Positions 24,131-37,872 of a DNA stretch of 64,000 nt are shown here, piece by piece. Where the stretch lies: contig OX442315.1 of the NCBI GenBank assembly GCA_949358305.1, positions 32,080,427 through 32,144,426 on the forward strand, written 5' to 3'. The notes beneath the pieces are model-generated. The model had not been told where the DNA came from. It saw only the letters and a list, made by a program, of their open reading frames with translations, and searched no databases. The stretch comes from Strigamia acuminata (taxonomy: Eukaryota; Arthropoda; Chilopoda; Geophilomorpha; Linotaeniidae). Positions within the stretch are counted from its first letter, which is position 1, and each line of letters starts with the position of its first letter. Position numbers and translations under genes: made by a program.

Positions 24131-26303
24131 TGTATCTCATCCTTGTATTTCTACGTCAAGAACATTTGCCACATACCTGGGTGCCCATTCGTTTATTTTG
24201 TTGCAGAAAAACAGAGCGTCAACTTAAACGAGAATGATTACTACAGGACTTTCAATCAATCATTCTGTGTGAATCAATGGTGACAGATGTTATATTACAA
24301 CTTTGTACAGACAAATGGCAGATATCTACAACTGCAGGCATTTACCCATTGTCATTTCATTGCATTTGAACAATCCGTCATTTGCCCACATAACGTCATT
24401 TTCTTTTCTTTTCTTGCATTTTTCCTACAGCTAGTGCCATAATCACCAGACAAAATTATTTGATGTTTAAACTCTAAAACACTGCCAGATATAAAATCTT
24501 ACAGTAAGCATCCAAGAATAAATTAAGCACTAAGTGAAGGAATATCCACATATTTGTTGGCTGCAATCTATGCCACACAGTAGTGTTATAACGAACTATG
24601 CTATAATGAGGGTCACTAGTGCTTCCTGCTGCACATTAATTTAAATGGTAGGTCAACTTACATCAATCCCATTTAAAAGCTTAAAAATGAAATAGCATCC
24701 CATCTTTCTAGCCATGTGGTATATTCTATCACTTCGCAACTTAAAGCTGACACTTCAAGAGTATAAAATTCTGAATAAATGATTCATGAAAAGGAAAATT
24801 CAAAGGCTTCTTTTTGTGCTTCAAACATTAAAGTACTTGTACACTGACATTATCTGCTTTGTTAACAATGACCCAAAACTAAAGTATGATATTTTGTGTC
24901 ATTAGAGGACTCTGAAAATAATATTGCAGCTGCTATACAAAATGATTGTTATCATCAATTAGATAAGCACTGCAGTAAAACACCATCTTATGAGCGACAG
25001 ATTAACTTCAACTCCATTAAAAAAGCAATAACTTTCATGTTTAATCTGAAGGAAAAAAGCAGCAAAAGTCACAACTTTTAAGCTTTTTACTAACAGTGAG
25101 GCACTAGAAAATATTGACTGCACACTCCACTATATTTCTGAAAGCACATACAATATATTATACAAAGGGGCTCTCCACTAAAGGGGGATATTGCTACATG
25201 TACAAGAAGAGAAGTTGCATAGGTAAGCAAGAGAACAACTTACACTTATTACTGTATTATCCTGCTTTACAGGGCATACCCTAAAATTGGGAGTCCGTCC
25301 AGGGTGCCGGATAATTCGAATTATCTGGAATCACCAGACAAAATAAGATCCAATTTCCCCGGCAGGTTTTACGGCATGCCATAAAAAGAACCAGCCAACC
25401 AGATTCCCAGATCTGGTCAAACTCAGATTTTAGGACATGCTCTACAAAGTGGGGTAATACAGTATTTTGTTTAAACGACTCTGATTTATTCAAAGAAATA
25501 ATCACAAGACCAGACACATAAGGTGCGTCCAATAATGATAGGTCCACCCCTCCATTGTTACATAAAATAACTTCTGTGACTGTTACAGAAATGACAATTT
25601 ATTTCTGACATTATTACACTATTATAATCAACATAAGATATCACACTTGACAAATAATAATACTTTGAAACCAAATTAACAATTGACATGGCAATTCAAT
25701 TTGAGTTTAGATTAAGCAAGTGTCCTAACGAGGCAAGTATCGCTGACCAAATGCAGAATGCATTGGCTTAGTCAACCTTTCTAAAATGGTGATTGTCATC
25801 AAAAGACGTATCTAGCTTAAGAGCCTAAGGAGAACTGCCTTTTGCATGAGCTCTGTGCCAATTACATTAACTCTATTTAACCCTATCACAGAATAGTAAT
25901 ATGGTTGGATGATGCTTAATTGCATCATCGGCCAATATGGTAATTTCTCTAGTGATAATGTCCTGTAGGGTTCACCAGTTCATGTTCCGTCTAAAACACA
26001 CAACCATTTTTGACTTGAGGAAAAACAACACTGCTCCTTTTGACCAGGAGGATTTCTTTATACTGAATTCCTTTTGGCAAAGATTACTGGTTGAAAAGAT
26101 TACTGGTCAAAAGGATTCCAGAATAAAAAACATCCAGCACGTCAACACCTGGCAAAAATGGACATTAAGTTGGTCTCGTGGTCCACCACATCATCGGCAT
26201 TAGGCACTGGATAGTTTTTTCCAGCTATTGACCTGCCTGCTGATCTTCATAGCCTGTAGACGATATTAAACATCGCATCTATGTAGATGATATTAAACAT
26301 CAC

Positions 26304-26412
26304 ATCTATACTCTTGTTGAACTCAAGATGGCCCCCAAATTTCATTGATCGAGCCTTCATTACTACTAATTCCAGACTGTATACTACCACTAGGAGAAGT
26401 AGTTCTAACTTT
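26304..26412 (+). repeat. Fold-back family A, copy 3 (left half only)
   Basis: TACTCTTGTTGAACTCAAGA and, further in, CCAGACTGTATACTACCACT and AGGAGAAGTAGTT match the left arm and centre of copies 1 and 2. No complementary right arm follows, so it is a broken copy. Confidence 0.55.
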
Positions 26413-26568
26413 TATTTTTTTTTGTGATTGTTATGACCATTTAAGTTGATATAAGTGCTTTTTAATGCACTTAATGGTTAACCTATATATTCATATGTCA
26501 GTTCAGAAAAATGCAACTAAACTGAAAAAATAAAACTCAATTGTCTGATTGGTATGCACACTGTAAAC

Positions 26569-26589
26569 CAGGGGTGTCCAACCTTTTGG
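26569..26589 (+). mobile_element. hAT-type element end
   Basis: CAGGGGTGTCCAACCTTTTG is the terminal sequence typical of hAT-superfamily (Charlie-like) non-autonomous elements in many animals. The matching right end was not found, so the element's length is unknown. Confidence 0.45.
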
Positions 26590-29500
26590 TTTCTCCAGGC
26601 CAAATTGAAAGAAGAGTCCGATACTAACCCACTGCTGTTTGCTGTCCAAAGAAAACAAACAAATCAAAAAAGAATGATTCAAGTAAGCATATTGGGCTGC
26701 ATTCATAGCTATCCCCGACCCAGGTATGGATAACCCTCACTGGTGTTTATTGCTTTTTTTTCTTTCTAAATGAGATAATTCGTGGTTTCCAGCACTTGAA
26801 ATTCCTAAAAAAGAAAATCAATTTTATCGATTTCTATTGAAAGCACCCCCGCTGACATTTCAATCTTAACTTCCCTACCAGATTAAAATCTGATTAATTT
26901 AATCCGCAGGCAAGTAAACCAGTCTTTTCTCATCCAAATAATGCAATTAACATATTTTGACTAATGACCGTATGGTCCAACACCATTCTATATAATCACA
27001 CCACGATGTACGACTATTAATACAGTTGTCAGAATTCTTACAGTACTTACAATCTTAAAGACAGGTTTAATGAACAACACAGTTCTATAATTTTCAACAA
27101 TAAAGACTAGGGCTCAATCAATTTCCAGATATTCTGCTTCCAAAAATTAATGCAATTTATATTAAAATTTTTTAGCAAAGCTGTTGGGCAGTGGAATGAA
27201 TGTACAATAAATACAATAAATAAAGAACAAATCATACATGTTATCAGGATAATTATTCACAAGGTATTATTGATAGAATAAATCCTTAACAAAAATATGT
27301 AATAGAGCAAACGGCACTATTTCAGTGCTTATTTCTAACAAAGATAACTACTCATATACACCCATAATTGTACTTTTATTTCAATTAAACATTCACTGCA
27401 CTCGAGCTAACAGGATTAGTTACATTATAAGCCTACACATTAACTTGATTGGCTCGAGAATGTTTTTGGCTTATTTTTGCTAAGTACTTCTCAAAATATA
27501 ATTTTAGGATACTATCAGTGACTAATTGCAGGCTATGCAGACCACATAACAATCTTGGTCCAGTGGGAAGCTAATTGTCGGCCGTCATTACTTTTACAAT
27601 TTTTCATTATTTTTATTGAAGTCAGTTCATTTCATCGCCTGTCGACTAAGAAGGGCAAGTCCGCCGTTCAGTTTACGCTCACTGGGACCCATAAAGTGAA
27701 ACAGTTAAACAAATCACACTAACAAGCATTTATCTGCCAAATAACAGCGACAAACGACCAGTGACGAAATGATCATTCCCCTTTTTATTGTTATTATTAT
27801 TTATTTTCTGTTGCTTCAGCAGTTTTAAGCCTTCTACAAACTAGTCCCAGTGTAATAGTAACTTTAGTGGTTAGATTCAGTTGCAGTTAGTTCGTGAACT
27901 CATGAGTCAAGACGTCTGACATGCTCAGCTGTTATTGTTGCTCATGCTATCAACGTTATATGAGCAATTTCAAAGCAATAGGTGCATTCAATTTGCGAAA
28001 GGAAAGAAGAATCTTTCCTTTCGTTACTTTCGCCACCGGAAGTGACGTCAAAAACGTCATTATTTCCGAAAGGAAAGTGGCCAAAGTTACTTTAGCCAAA
28101 GGGAGCGATTGGGTTACTTTTCAATTTGTAAAAAGAGAGGTCACTTCTCTTCACTTATGAAAGAACACATTAGTTTAACCACAGACCTAAATACACTAGA
28201 CTGCGAACTGAGGGCTTGTAGGTAAGAAGCATATGCTTACAGGTAGTGCCAACACTAAATTCTTCTTCACTTCCTGTCAATATTATGGCTGCCTGAAATC
28301 AGCATACAAACAAAATTTCCGAACAATGATTAGCAAATATTGCGTGGTTTTGAATTATGAGACGTCACAATCCACATGTATTTATTTAAATATGCCTTTA
28401 AAATTGTTTTTAAAAAATCCTTCGTTTAACTTGGGCGAGAAAAAGACTTTTCAAAAAAAAAAAAAAAAAAAAGTAAATAAATAAATAAATAAAAATAAAA
28501 GTCGATAAATACAAATATCGATTCATATCAAAACAGAAACACGATCGAACAAAAAATATCCAACAGGAACTCCTCAGGATGACATCACAAGCGACAGAAT
28601 AAAATTATCTAAGACTTTCAATCACAATGTTACGTGACATCGACTAATTTTCCTCCAGTATTATACTGCATCAGTTCGAAACGACACTATTATGATTACA
28701 CACGCAGGAAAACTGGCAGCCTTACGTTCCATTAACTGAAGCCGGCGGGAGAAAACGACATTGCGTCTAACGCGCAACGGCAATCGATCGATACAAGACC
28801 TGCTGCATGAACCATTAGCAACCCACGTGACCCTTTAGGTGATTCGCTCTCGACATGCACTCTAATGTTCACAATTCGTGAAAATAAACTGCCAAATACT
28901 CCAAGAGGTTGCAATTCTTGATGTGTTTGATTGAACTCGGGTTTAGTTATTGTGTTTTCAATAGTTCCTGGTATCCATTTTTATCTTGTTTGGTTTGAAA
29001 ACAAATCAATGGCAGTGTGGGAGTGTATAAAGAGATTTCTCAACGACAATTCAATTTTATCCTTGGAGCAAAATCAAAACTGAATGACGATTTTCGTCAC
29101 AGAAAAACAAACAATCTTCAACTTAAGAAGAATGGAGAAACAAATAGCATAATTTCCAAACGTACAACATCAAGTTACATTGAATTTTATACTTTGTCTT
29201 TAGTTGTGTCGTATCTTGTGTTTACATGGGCGTTAATTCCCTTTCAATTGGAAAATTATGACATAATGCAGTTTGGCTCCGCCCACAATAAGAAAACTGC
29301 AAAATAACAATGTTTTAATGTTATTTTGCAATGGTTTTACTGATAGAGGGGAGGGGGGGGGGGCAACCATTGTTACAATCACCTGACCTTATTTTTCCAA
29401 AGGTCTATGGCATCCATATCTTCATAATAATTATCAACTAATTGTACTTCCGATAGTTGTATCTTCAAGATGCTGGCACTGGGTCGACACTTGACAGGCA

Positions 29501-29652
29501 CTAAACTGTATCCGTTCACTAATTCTCATTGGCTGGCTGCTTAGCCAGTGTTGATTCAAAGAAAATGATCAAGTGATCATCTCAGCCAATCACAACACAC
29601 TAGGAAATGAGCTCATCTCCGCACCAGATAAAATGGAACAAGTAGATACAAT

Positions 29653-30028
29653 AGGTGCGTTCAATCTTAAATGGATTTCTTTGAGTTCTTTGATTTCTTT
29701 GATTTTCTTGATTTCGGGAGACCGGAAGTGAGGATTTTTACGATTTCATAAAATCCGATTTTAGGAAATCCACGTCTAGGGTCGCTTTTCTTGATTTCAA
29801 AGGGAATTTCAGCTCTCTCGACATTTCAGTTGCGTTTGAGGTCTCGAACGTGGCCGACCATATTTAAATGTCAAAACAGGAAGTTGATCTAACGGCTGAA
29901 ATTGCTCATAGGCAACAGTTAGATTTCGAAAAATTTTAAGGGCGTTCAAAGTTGAAATCAGATTTCCTTGATTTCTGAAAATCAAGAAAATCGCAATTTT
30001 GGAAATCCATTTAAGATCGAATGCACCT
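29653..30028. mobile_element. MITE with perfect 27-bp termini and AAT duplication
   Basis: AGGTGCGTTCAATCTTAAAT then GGATTTC at 29,653-29,679 is matched by its inverted copy at 30,002-30,028. AAT occurs directly outside both ends (29,650-29,652 and 30,029-30,031). The arms are enriched in TTTCTTTGATT-type words in both orientations. The element is non-coding. Confidence 0.7.
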
Positions 30029-30233
30029 AATACATTTTAAACTAACTTTGGCTAATGACTAAAATTCATTCGTCTATACTCTAGAACACACAAATCAAAC
30101 AAAATAAAAATTCACCCAAGCTACGAGCAAGAAATACTGCATATCATGCTTCAAATGCATTGGACTTAATCGAGTGATGCATGTGCAAGACGTGTTGCTA
30201 CTTAAAAGGTTTTAACGATCCTTCAGGTAGCCA

Positions 30234-30407
30234 TTACACGGCTTGCTGCAGAACATTACGAGGTTTTTCACTTTCTTCTAGTTTGCCATCTTTGAAAGCT
30301 GAAAAATTAACAATGTCATCTCGGTTATGGCGTCCCAAGAGCGTCCCAAAATGCATCTTTGCATATAAAGTACAGAGGACGACAATAAGAATATTCATCC
30401 ACAACAT
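30234..30407 (-). CDS. Hypothetical 57-residue peptide with hydrophobic N-terminus
   Basis: ATG at 30,407 opens a peptide starting MLWMNILIVVLCTLYAKMHF, a plausible signal peptide or membrane anchor, followed by a charged segment (HNRDDIVNFSAFKDGKLEES) and TAA at 30,234-30,236. Composition is better than the surroundings. It may be a first coding exon or chance. The apparent stop follows a GTGTAA that could hide a weak donor. No family is recognised. Confidence 0.25.
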   Translation of the reverse strand: MLWMNILIVVLCTLYAKMHFGTLLGRHNRDDIVNFSAFKDGKLEESEKPRNVLQQAV

Positions 30408-33400
30408 TTCTAAACGTCCTTGACTAGCAATACGTTGCAACTATGGAAAGGTTACACAACTTCATCCCATCACGCATCCTGTTGGTTCTAAAGTCATATC
30501 CTTCCCAGTAACTCAAGCGACCCTTGGACCAATGGTCAATTACACAACAATGGTTGATGATCTAAAGCTTCCAGTTTTAGTTCACCCAATTGTTCATAGT
30601 TGTTGACTTAAAAAAATCAGTTCGCTTGAAAAACAAAAGTAATAATAGACATTATTGTAATGTTTATCACATTTTACAGTTCTGCAATCTAAACAGCAGC
30701 GAGCACAAACAAACAAACTTGCAAACTCATACAAACTCATCGTGTAAAAAAAAAAAACATCTCTTTAAAAAACTTGTATTCCCAGTTGTAAAAGTTTGTT
30801 ATGACTTAATTTAGCTAATGGTCACCCCGTGCCGTGATTTACTCGAGTTTTAGCACGTCATTAAACTTGATGTGTTTATAATTTGCTATTCACCTCACCC
30901 CTAAACAATAGAATAATAGAGTAAGTAATTTCATTGTTCTGCCACTTTTTCCTCCACATGTTTATTACGTTTCATACTGTTCTGACTTGATCAAGGTTAT
31001 ATGTTACATAACAAAAATTCCATTATTAAATAATAAATAGAAGTCAACTAAAGCTAAAATCTAGTTTATAAAGAGAAAAAAAAATGTAAATTGTAATTAA
31101 ATATTGTACGAATTAAATACATTCTTCATGTCGCATTACTGCAAAGTTTAAATGTTAATTATCAGTTGCATTCCAGCCTTGTATAAAAGTCAACTCATTT
31201 CCTCTTTGGACACAAATAACCTTTCTATTTTTAAAGCTAAGCTTAATAGTATCCTTTATACACATCAGGTATAAACTTTAAACTTCCTTAACTTCACTAT
31301 TCACTGCATTCAAAAGATAAGGAAAATATATCTCAGCATTATTCACCATTCCACAATTCCACAATTAATAGATAAAACAGACATAAACCATAAAAGATTT
31401 TAATCAAAGGGGTTTTCTTTCTTGCACAATAACACACAAAATTTGTTTTACTCATTGGATTTTATCAAGAAAAATATCAATCTAGTTCCTTTAACATTGC
31501 TCAGATTGCAACCGACTCAGTTTGAGTAACCAATATTCTTTTAGAAGGTTGTTTACATCGCAAACTTGTTTACTTATGTGTCTCCTCCCGAGCAGGCTTC
31601 TCAAAATATTGACGCTGTCAAATTTGAAGGCCAAACGCCCCCAGAAAAACAACAAGAATTTCAAAAGGTATTGGTTGCTATAATGTTTTGAAAAGCTTAA
31701 GACAGACTCGGAACCTTCACCTCAAAACTGACCCACATACACAGGCAGATGATGACGCAGTAGTGTCGCGAGAGATTATCCTTCTCCTTCAATGGAGTCT
31801 CCAGTACAACACGAGGATAAAAATACTTCTGCAGTTAATGCATTATTTATGTTATGTTGCTGATACAAAATAAAAAATAAACATCTAATGTCCACAGCAC
31901 AGTCATAACAAAATGGCTGCCTCGATAGTAATAAACTAGTAGTCACCCGTGTAGCCAGATTAAAAGTTCAGAAATTGTAATAAACAATAGAAGCGTTCAA
32001 AGTTTCTGTTTATACCGTTTATGCAGTTTATAAAAACGGCCAAAATAGTACGCAAAAACGAGCCTAACCGTGAATGTGTTCGTTTTTAGGCCCATTTGTT
32101 GTATCGTTTTCGCATCCCGGTAGCACGAGTACAGTCGTGTTCAAAAAAACTGGACCCTTACTCTATGCTAGCAATTGAAATTATGAGTAATTACTTACAG
32201 GGGTCCTCCTTATTTAAACATAATTTAGCAGACCCCTTGTTCAGAGGATCCTGACTCACTGGTTCTGTAGTTCCCTTCGAAATAGACCTGCTTATTAAAA
32301 CACTTCCTTGTTCTCAGAATCAAGAACAAAACAGGAACTGAAATGAAATCACAAGCAAGGTTGTATTTTTACGTTCACTGGGAAAAGCCTACCTGAGATA
32401 ACAAAACGGAGGCGATTCACTGGATGTGTGTAGTGTTTACTGTACCATGCAAATAGAACATTTGGATGTGCAATTCCAGTTTTACTCATACAAACAATGT
32501 TGCATTAATATCAACTTTTATTGCTTTCAAGTCACAAACGTATTTCTGCATGAAGCCTGAGAAAGAAAGTCTACAAAATGTAATATAAAATTTAATAGCA
32601 TCTGTTCAAACAGATGATACTATATAAACTAAATAAATATTACCAGTAAGTATAAACAAACACAAGCCGTGAACGTGAGTGACTTCTGTATATACTAGCC
32701 GCATTAGAAAAGTCTTTTAGTCTGGTTTATCTTCTTTAAAAACTAAATCTAAATATTTCGGACAGCCATTTCAACAACAAAAGTCGTATAAAGGCTGTTA
32801 ACAATCCTCAAGGATAACATGGACACGTATTCACATGTTCAGTGCGTTTTGCCAGAAATACAAACAACAAAAAACAGACAACAATGCAAATGTTTTATAA
32901 AAAGTCAAGTGGAATGTCTTTTAAAGCGACATTTCAATAGGTCTAAGTAATCACGTGTTTGCTTTTGCATGTCACATATGCACAGGGTGGAAAAGAATGT
33001 AAGTCAATATGGCACAGGACTTGGAGTAAGTGGATAATGGAAATGCCAAGCTTAAATAAGGCAATTCAATCTTGCATCATTTATTTATACTGGTTGTGAT
33101 GCCAATTGTCTCCAGTCTACCATCTGCTGCCAGGAATAAATGGCATGCTGTTCTAACCTAACTTAACCTAATGTCCTAATTTGTCCTAAACCTGGCAATG
33201 GACCTTTACTGCCTGATTTTACTCATCCCTAAAGATGTGCAACATTTATACATTAAAAAACATTTTATAAGGTCACATTTCGAGCCAGACATGAAGAAAA
33301 TTAGTGTCATTTACATTAATGTAACATTGAACTTTACAATTAATTTCGCATTAAGTACCGGTAATTAAGAATTCTACTTCCTTTTATGCAACCCACTGCA

Positions 33401-34227
33401 CACAGGACAGGGTTTCACTAATAGAAGCAATTTTCTAATTTTAACAATGATGAATTTGTCGTATGACATCAGTTTTACCAATCATGTGCATAATTGCAAA
33501 AACACAAAAAAGAAAAAATGCAAAATCACAATCAAGCAAAAGTGTGAAAATATTAACTTTTAAAAGTTTCGTTTCATCGTACGAATTGTAAACTGAATTT
33601 CTAGTCTTTCTTGTTTACACGGGCACAACAAAACTTTAAAAAGAAGAAAAGCAGTAAAAGGCCATTCAATCATAGTCCCAGTGTACACTTAGAAGGATAA
33701 GTATCTAGGGACAAGGCAATAAAATTGACCTATCCCATCCGAGTTGGTGAATTATTTATCCTTAAGAGTAAGAAATAATGCAAGTGACCAACAAAGTTGC
33801 CCTCGGTGGCAACTACTAAAACCGGATTTCATGATTCTTCCGAGTTTTAATGTTTACACAGTAGATGATGAATAACAAGACTTATCTTGCCTCAAGTGTT
33901 ACAAATTACAGAATGCTTTCATATCATAATTCACGTACAAGGGTGTACGAGCAAACTCAACAAACTCTTGGCACACTTCTTCCTAACTTAGAATAATTCA
34001 TTTCATACTTTTTTTTTTATTATTTTAACCTGAATTGATAATAAAACAGAAACGAAACACAATGGCACAATTAAAGGAGAAAATAAAGATGCACATGGAC
34101 GAGTAAATACCAGAAACGGGGCAATTCGCCCATTTTCTGGTAAAAAATATCCGTAAGTATTTCCGTTCAACCTGTGACATGCAGGAAAGCCAATGCAGAA
34201 AACGACCGGATAGAATATTTTTTCAAA
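30408..34227. other. Non-coding stretch with isolated transposon ends
   Basis: No gene is recognised. An isolated Tc1/mariner-like end (ACAGTCGTGTTCAAAAAAAC) is at 32,132-32,151. One arm of the element seen complete at 50,370-50,567 (ACATGGACACGTATTCACAT) is at 32,813-32,853. Confidence 0.4.
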
Positions 34228-34516
34228 AGTGGCTACGCTCATGTCCGACTGAACGTATTATTTTCATGACGGGCTGTGATTGGTTGAGAGATGCACTGAA
34301 AATACTCGGTCCAGACTACTTGCTAAAAACGAATAAGGTTAGGTTTGGGGAGTCAAGGGGGGAACGTAGCCCCCTCGTAGGAAAAGAAGATAAAACCTCA
34401 AAAACGTCGTTTTGAGAAAACGTGCGTTGAAAAAACAAACCAATATCAATAGATCTCAACCAATCACAGTGCGTCATGAAAATAATACATTCGTGTCGGA
34501 CATGAACGTAGCCACT
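34228..34516. mobile_element. Fold-back element 2: shared G/C core reversed, unique arms
   Basis: Arms at 34,228-34,291 and 34,453-34,516 are inverted copies about 64 bp long (AGTGGCTACG, TCATGTCCGAC, GTATTATTTTCATGACG, TGTGATTGGTTGAGA). The centre (about 34,336-34,382), read on the minus strand, contains GGGGGCTACGTTCCCCCCTT then GACTCCCCAAACCTAACCTT, matching the cores at 13.3 and 49.65 kb. The arms have no similarity to those of the other two copies. Confidence 0.65.
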
Positions 34517-34559
34517 ACCATAGTTTTTACTTAATATTTTTTTCTACTGGTTATCTATT

Positions 34560-35165
34560 CATCTTGATTCTTTTTGACCGGATTTATTTCATCCAAGAAA
34601 TCTTTCGATTAGGAATTACTTTCAACCAGGAATAATGAAATAATTTACCAGTTTGTAAACCATTTAGAGAGTGTGAAGACCTGGATATTTTGAGTGTCAT
34701 TATTTAATGTTTAATATTTGCGTTCGAAATATCACTTGAAATTGAATTATTGAACAATTCTTTTGATTGGTATATTGTACAGTATGCTTGACTGGAACTA
34801 GATTGGAAAATTGTAGTTTTGAAGGACCCTGGTGGTCGAAATTGTTAGTACGAATAAATCAGCATCCATTATCACATGTATAGTTTTCTAATAAAAAACT
34901 TGAACATTACGAAAACTGCTAAAAAGGAAGAATTCGACTATCCAATGTTCGAATTGTAAAAAATTACAAAGAGTGCTTTCTTGGGAAATTGATGTGTCGC
35001 TTGAACACTTCTCCCCTATAATCCCTGCACTCCTATTGAGTGGAAACAACAGGGTCTAGATGCTCCCCAGCCCCAAACAACAAACACTTTTAGTCAACAA
35101 AATTCCTGATCAAAAAGAATCCAGTCGAAAAAAGTCTTGGTCAAAACGAATCCTGGTCGTGAACA
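34560..35165. repeat. Fold-back-like repeat with TGGTCAAAA/GGATTC words
   Basis: Left words such as GATTCTTTTTGACC (near 34,566) and right words such as GATCAAAAAGAATCC and TTGGTCAAAACGAATCC (35,108-35,148) are inverted versions of each other. A similar cluster lies at 26,040-26,125. The middle is AT-rich and non-coding. Confidence 0.4.
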
Positions 35166-35272
35166 AAAGGATACGGAAGTTGAAGCTAGCATGATCAATT
35201 AAAAGAAAGTACCGTAAGCGCATTCCAAAACAGCATAACATATAAGTTTTACCAAATTTCGTTTCATTAGGT

Positions 35273-35383
35273 ACTGCTGCATTCTGGAATGCATTTCCAT
35301 CGTCGCTAGTGTCACTTAGAGGCCCGTTCCCGTGGCAGTTTTGTGAAATTCTTAACAGTGGCACCATACAAGTAAATTGTTAG
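35273..35383 (+). pseudogene. Probable C-terminal remnant of a non-LTR reverse transcriptase
   Basis: The 36-codon frame contains TAAFWNAFPSSLVSL, resembling the WNSLP signature near the C-terminus of jockey/CR1-type ORF2 proteins. Nothing upstream continues the polyprotein in frame. About 250 bp further on (35,651-35,662) the phrase ACACCCTGTATA, a common repeat terminus in invertebrates, appears. Confidence 0.3.
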
Positions 35384-37465
35384 AGCTAAAAAGAAAACAT
35401 TTAACTTAAGATGACTAAGATAAGTTGTATAGTACTAATTTGATGGTGCTCTACAACTTTGTAATTGCAAATTTTGCTGTATCTTGAACGGTTTAAAAGT
35501 TAGCAAGTGAATGACCTTAAAAATGACCTTCAAGGTCAAATGTGATGACGTCATTGGATTGCTCTCACCCAACTTCCTATACGGTCGCTTCATCAAAGTT
35601 GGCCTAGATGCAATTGCTCAGGAAATATTTGGAGGAAACCATACTTTTAGAACACCCTGTATAACCCCCCTTATTATCTGAATAAATCCGTTCATTGCCT
35701 ACACTAGTCGTCCTTTAGCAACATAACAAATTGACATAATACAGGAGACACGAGAGAAATGGGAGTTTTAAAACATATCCAGTGTTTGACAAGAAAGTGA
35801 ATCAGTTGCCCATTTCTAGTATTTCCCCACCTTAAGGTCTTGTCCTTTCAAAGCAAGAACTAACACCACAAATTGGATTGTTTGCTTTAGTGGTATCCCT
35901 AAATACAATGTTGTTGGTTTTGGATTCATTATTTAAAATCTGCCACCATCAAAATAGAATCCTTTATCTCTGTGTCTTTTGCCTCATGAATGTTTTGTTT
36001 TATACAGTAAGTCAATCATTTTAAAAATTGCTCAGCTAAACTGCACTCGTACAAAGAAACATGTTGCATGTTGTTAGTTAGATTTGTTTTTAGACAGATT
36101 TTCAATTTGTGCAAGTGCATCATGAATTCATCATTGATTTTAATATGCATCCAATCGAAATATGCTTTTCTATTCATATTAATAAATCATTTCCTGCATC
36201 CAATCTATGAAAAATACAAGTACATTCTACTTTGCTAAAAGGAATTAATGTTAATCTAAATTGTTTTGCCAAAATTATGCAAAAAGCAATTACTAAGTAC
36301 TGATTTGAGTACACGACCTAGCACTCAGCCGCCATTTTGCTGTGAAGTTATGACGTCATAAAATGCTCAGCTGTCATTGGCACTTGTGCATAGCTTAAGA
36401 GTCGATTAATTTAGCTTTAATATGTTTTATTGTGTTGCCAATTATTGCAAAAAGAGTAGGTCACGTCACTAAACATTTGACCACACTAAAAGTGCGACAA
36501 AAAATCCAAATAATTTTAAAAATGGCCTTTTCATCCTAGTGACATTTAGTGTCACTCAAAACATCACAAATTTTTTTTATACCAAGTGTCAAATGTAAAA
36601 AAAAAAATGTTGTAAAAAAAATACATCTACATGCCTGTCAAACGGCAGAGTGAAGAAAAAAATCACTTTTGGACAGATTTGCGTGTTATACAGAGTATTG
36701 TGGTAAAAAAAAAATTGTCATTTACACAACGCTGCTGAATTTAAAATGAGTGTTTCTATTTATGGAAGACAAGTGATTGGTTAAGTCCACTATGTTTTGG
36801 GATTAAACTGTGATAGTACAGACGGATAGTCTGCGCTGGATATTTTGATTCCAAATTCAGTCTGCGCACGCACATACGCAACAAATACATGATTTTTAGA
36901 AATAATAACAGGTAATGGTACAATTCCCTTGTGTGTAATAAACAATTTTTTACTTTTGTTTTCATGCACAAAAAATGGAATTTAGTGTTTGAATTATCAA
37001 GCTACCAGGCACCGATTCTAGTTTTATTGATCACAAAATAACCTGCATACAAACAATGCTACACTGTAAGAAATAAAGTATATTTTTATGAGGGAAAACT
37101 GTGGAGTCATTGCTTTAATATTTTGCTGATAATGCAATGTGATATGAGTTTTGTGTGATATATCGTCGCACGAAGCACATATTGCATTCCTGTGGTATAT
37201 CGCAGTAACATGATACAGGGTTCTTCATACAATATATCACACATTTTGCAATTTTTTGCCATATGAAATCGCACTTGCAAAAGAAAAAAATCCGCAATCC
37301 TATCAATAACTTAACAAAGCTCCCTGCCTGACCACAGGGTTTACAAGCAAGATGAAAACAGCCTTTGAAAACTGCTCAACTGAGGGTTGTCTCAAATCTA
37401 ACTTAAAAGATGGCGAATAAACTGCTTTTACCCAAGTAAAACAATGAACGATTAAACATCGCATC
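35384..37465. other. Non-coding stretch
   Basis: No gene is recognised. It is AT-rich with homopolymers (36,595-36,625 and 36,704-36,716) and a repeat phrase at 36,834-36,870 related to 13,846 and 20,578. Confidence 0.4.
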
Positions 37466-37692
37466 TATACTCTTGTTCGACTCAAGAGTGTACCCTTCTC
37501 CCATTGGCCGAGCCGCATTACTCCTAACTCCAGTCTGTATTACCATAGAGTAAAGAATCTATGGTATTACTACCACTAGGAGAAGTAGTTCTTATTTTTA
37601 TTATTATTATTACTACATTTTTGGATCACTACACCAGTGATACGGCTCGGCCAATGGGAGAAGGGTACACTCTTGAGTCGAACAAGAGTATA
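37466..37692. mobile_element. Fold-back family A, copy 2
   Basis: Arms TATACTCTTGTTCGACTCAA then GAGTGTACCCTTCTCCCATT then GGCCGAGCC (37,466-37,514) are matched by the inverted copy ending at 37,692. The word GTGTACCC in both arms replaces the GAGGCCCC of copy 1. An outer pair TTAAACATCGCATCTAT (near 37,453) and its complement (near 37,882) encloses this copy and the following element. Confidence 0.75.
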
Positions 37693-37710
37693 GATAGGTG
37701 CATTGATTAA

Positions 37711-37872
37711 TAGTCGAAACTCTTTTTAACGAATCGCAAGAGACCCGAAAAATCGATTCGACAATTCGTTATATCGAAATTTTTTAACATGGTGTTCTAT
37801 GGCCAGTCAACCAAATCAGCCATTTTTAGGTATTCGTTATATCGCGATTCGTTATAAAGAGTTTCAACTGTA
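37711..37872. mobile_element. Pogo/Tc1-like MITE with TA ends
   Basis: TA-GTCGAAACTCTTTTTAACGA at the left and TCGTTATAAAGAGTTTCAAC then TG-TA at the right are inverted termini in the style of pogo/Tigger elements (CAGTNGAAACTC...ATAACGAA). The element is 162 bp and non-coding. Confidence 0.65.

Larger units (their letters stand above)
24131..29652. other. Long non-coding stretch with repeat fragments
   Basis: No gene is recognised. Contents include a tigger-like TTCGAATTATCTGGA patch near 25,316; an element with TGGTCAAAAGGATTCC-type words near 26,040-26,125; half of a family A fold-back (26,304-26,412); a hAT-type end (26,569); a GGTGCATTC-led repeat with GAAAGGAAAG words (27,982-28,080); an A-run plus AAATA microsatellite (28,455-28,500); and a G-run (29,348-29,362). 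Confidence 0.4.
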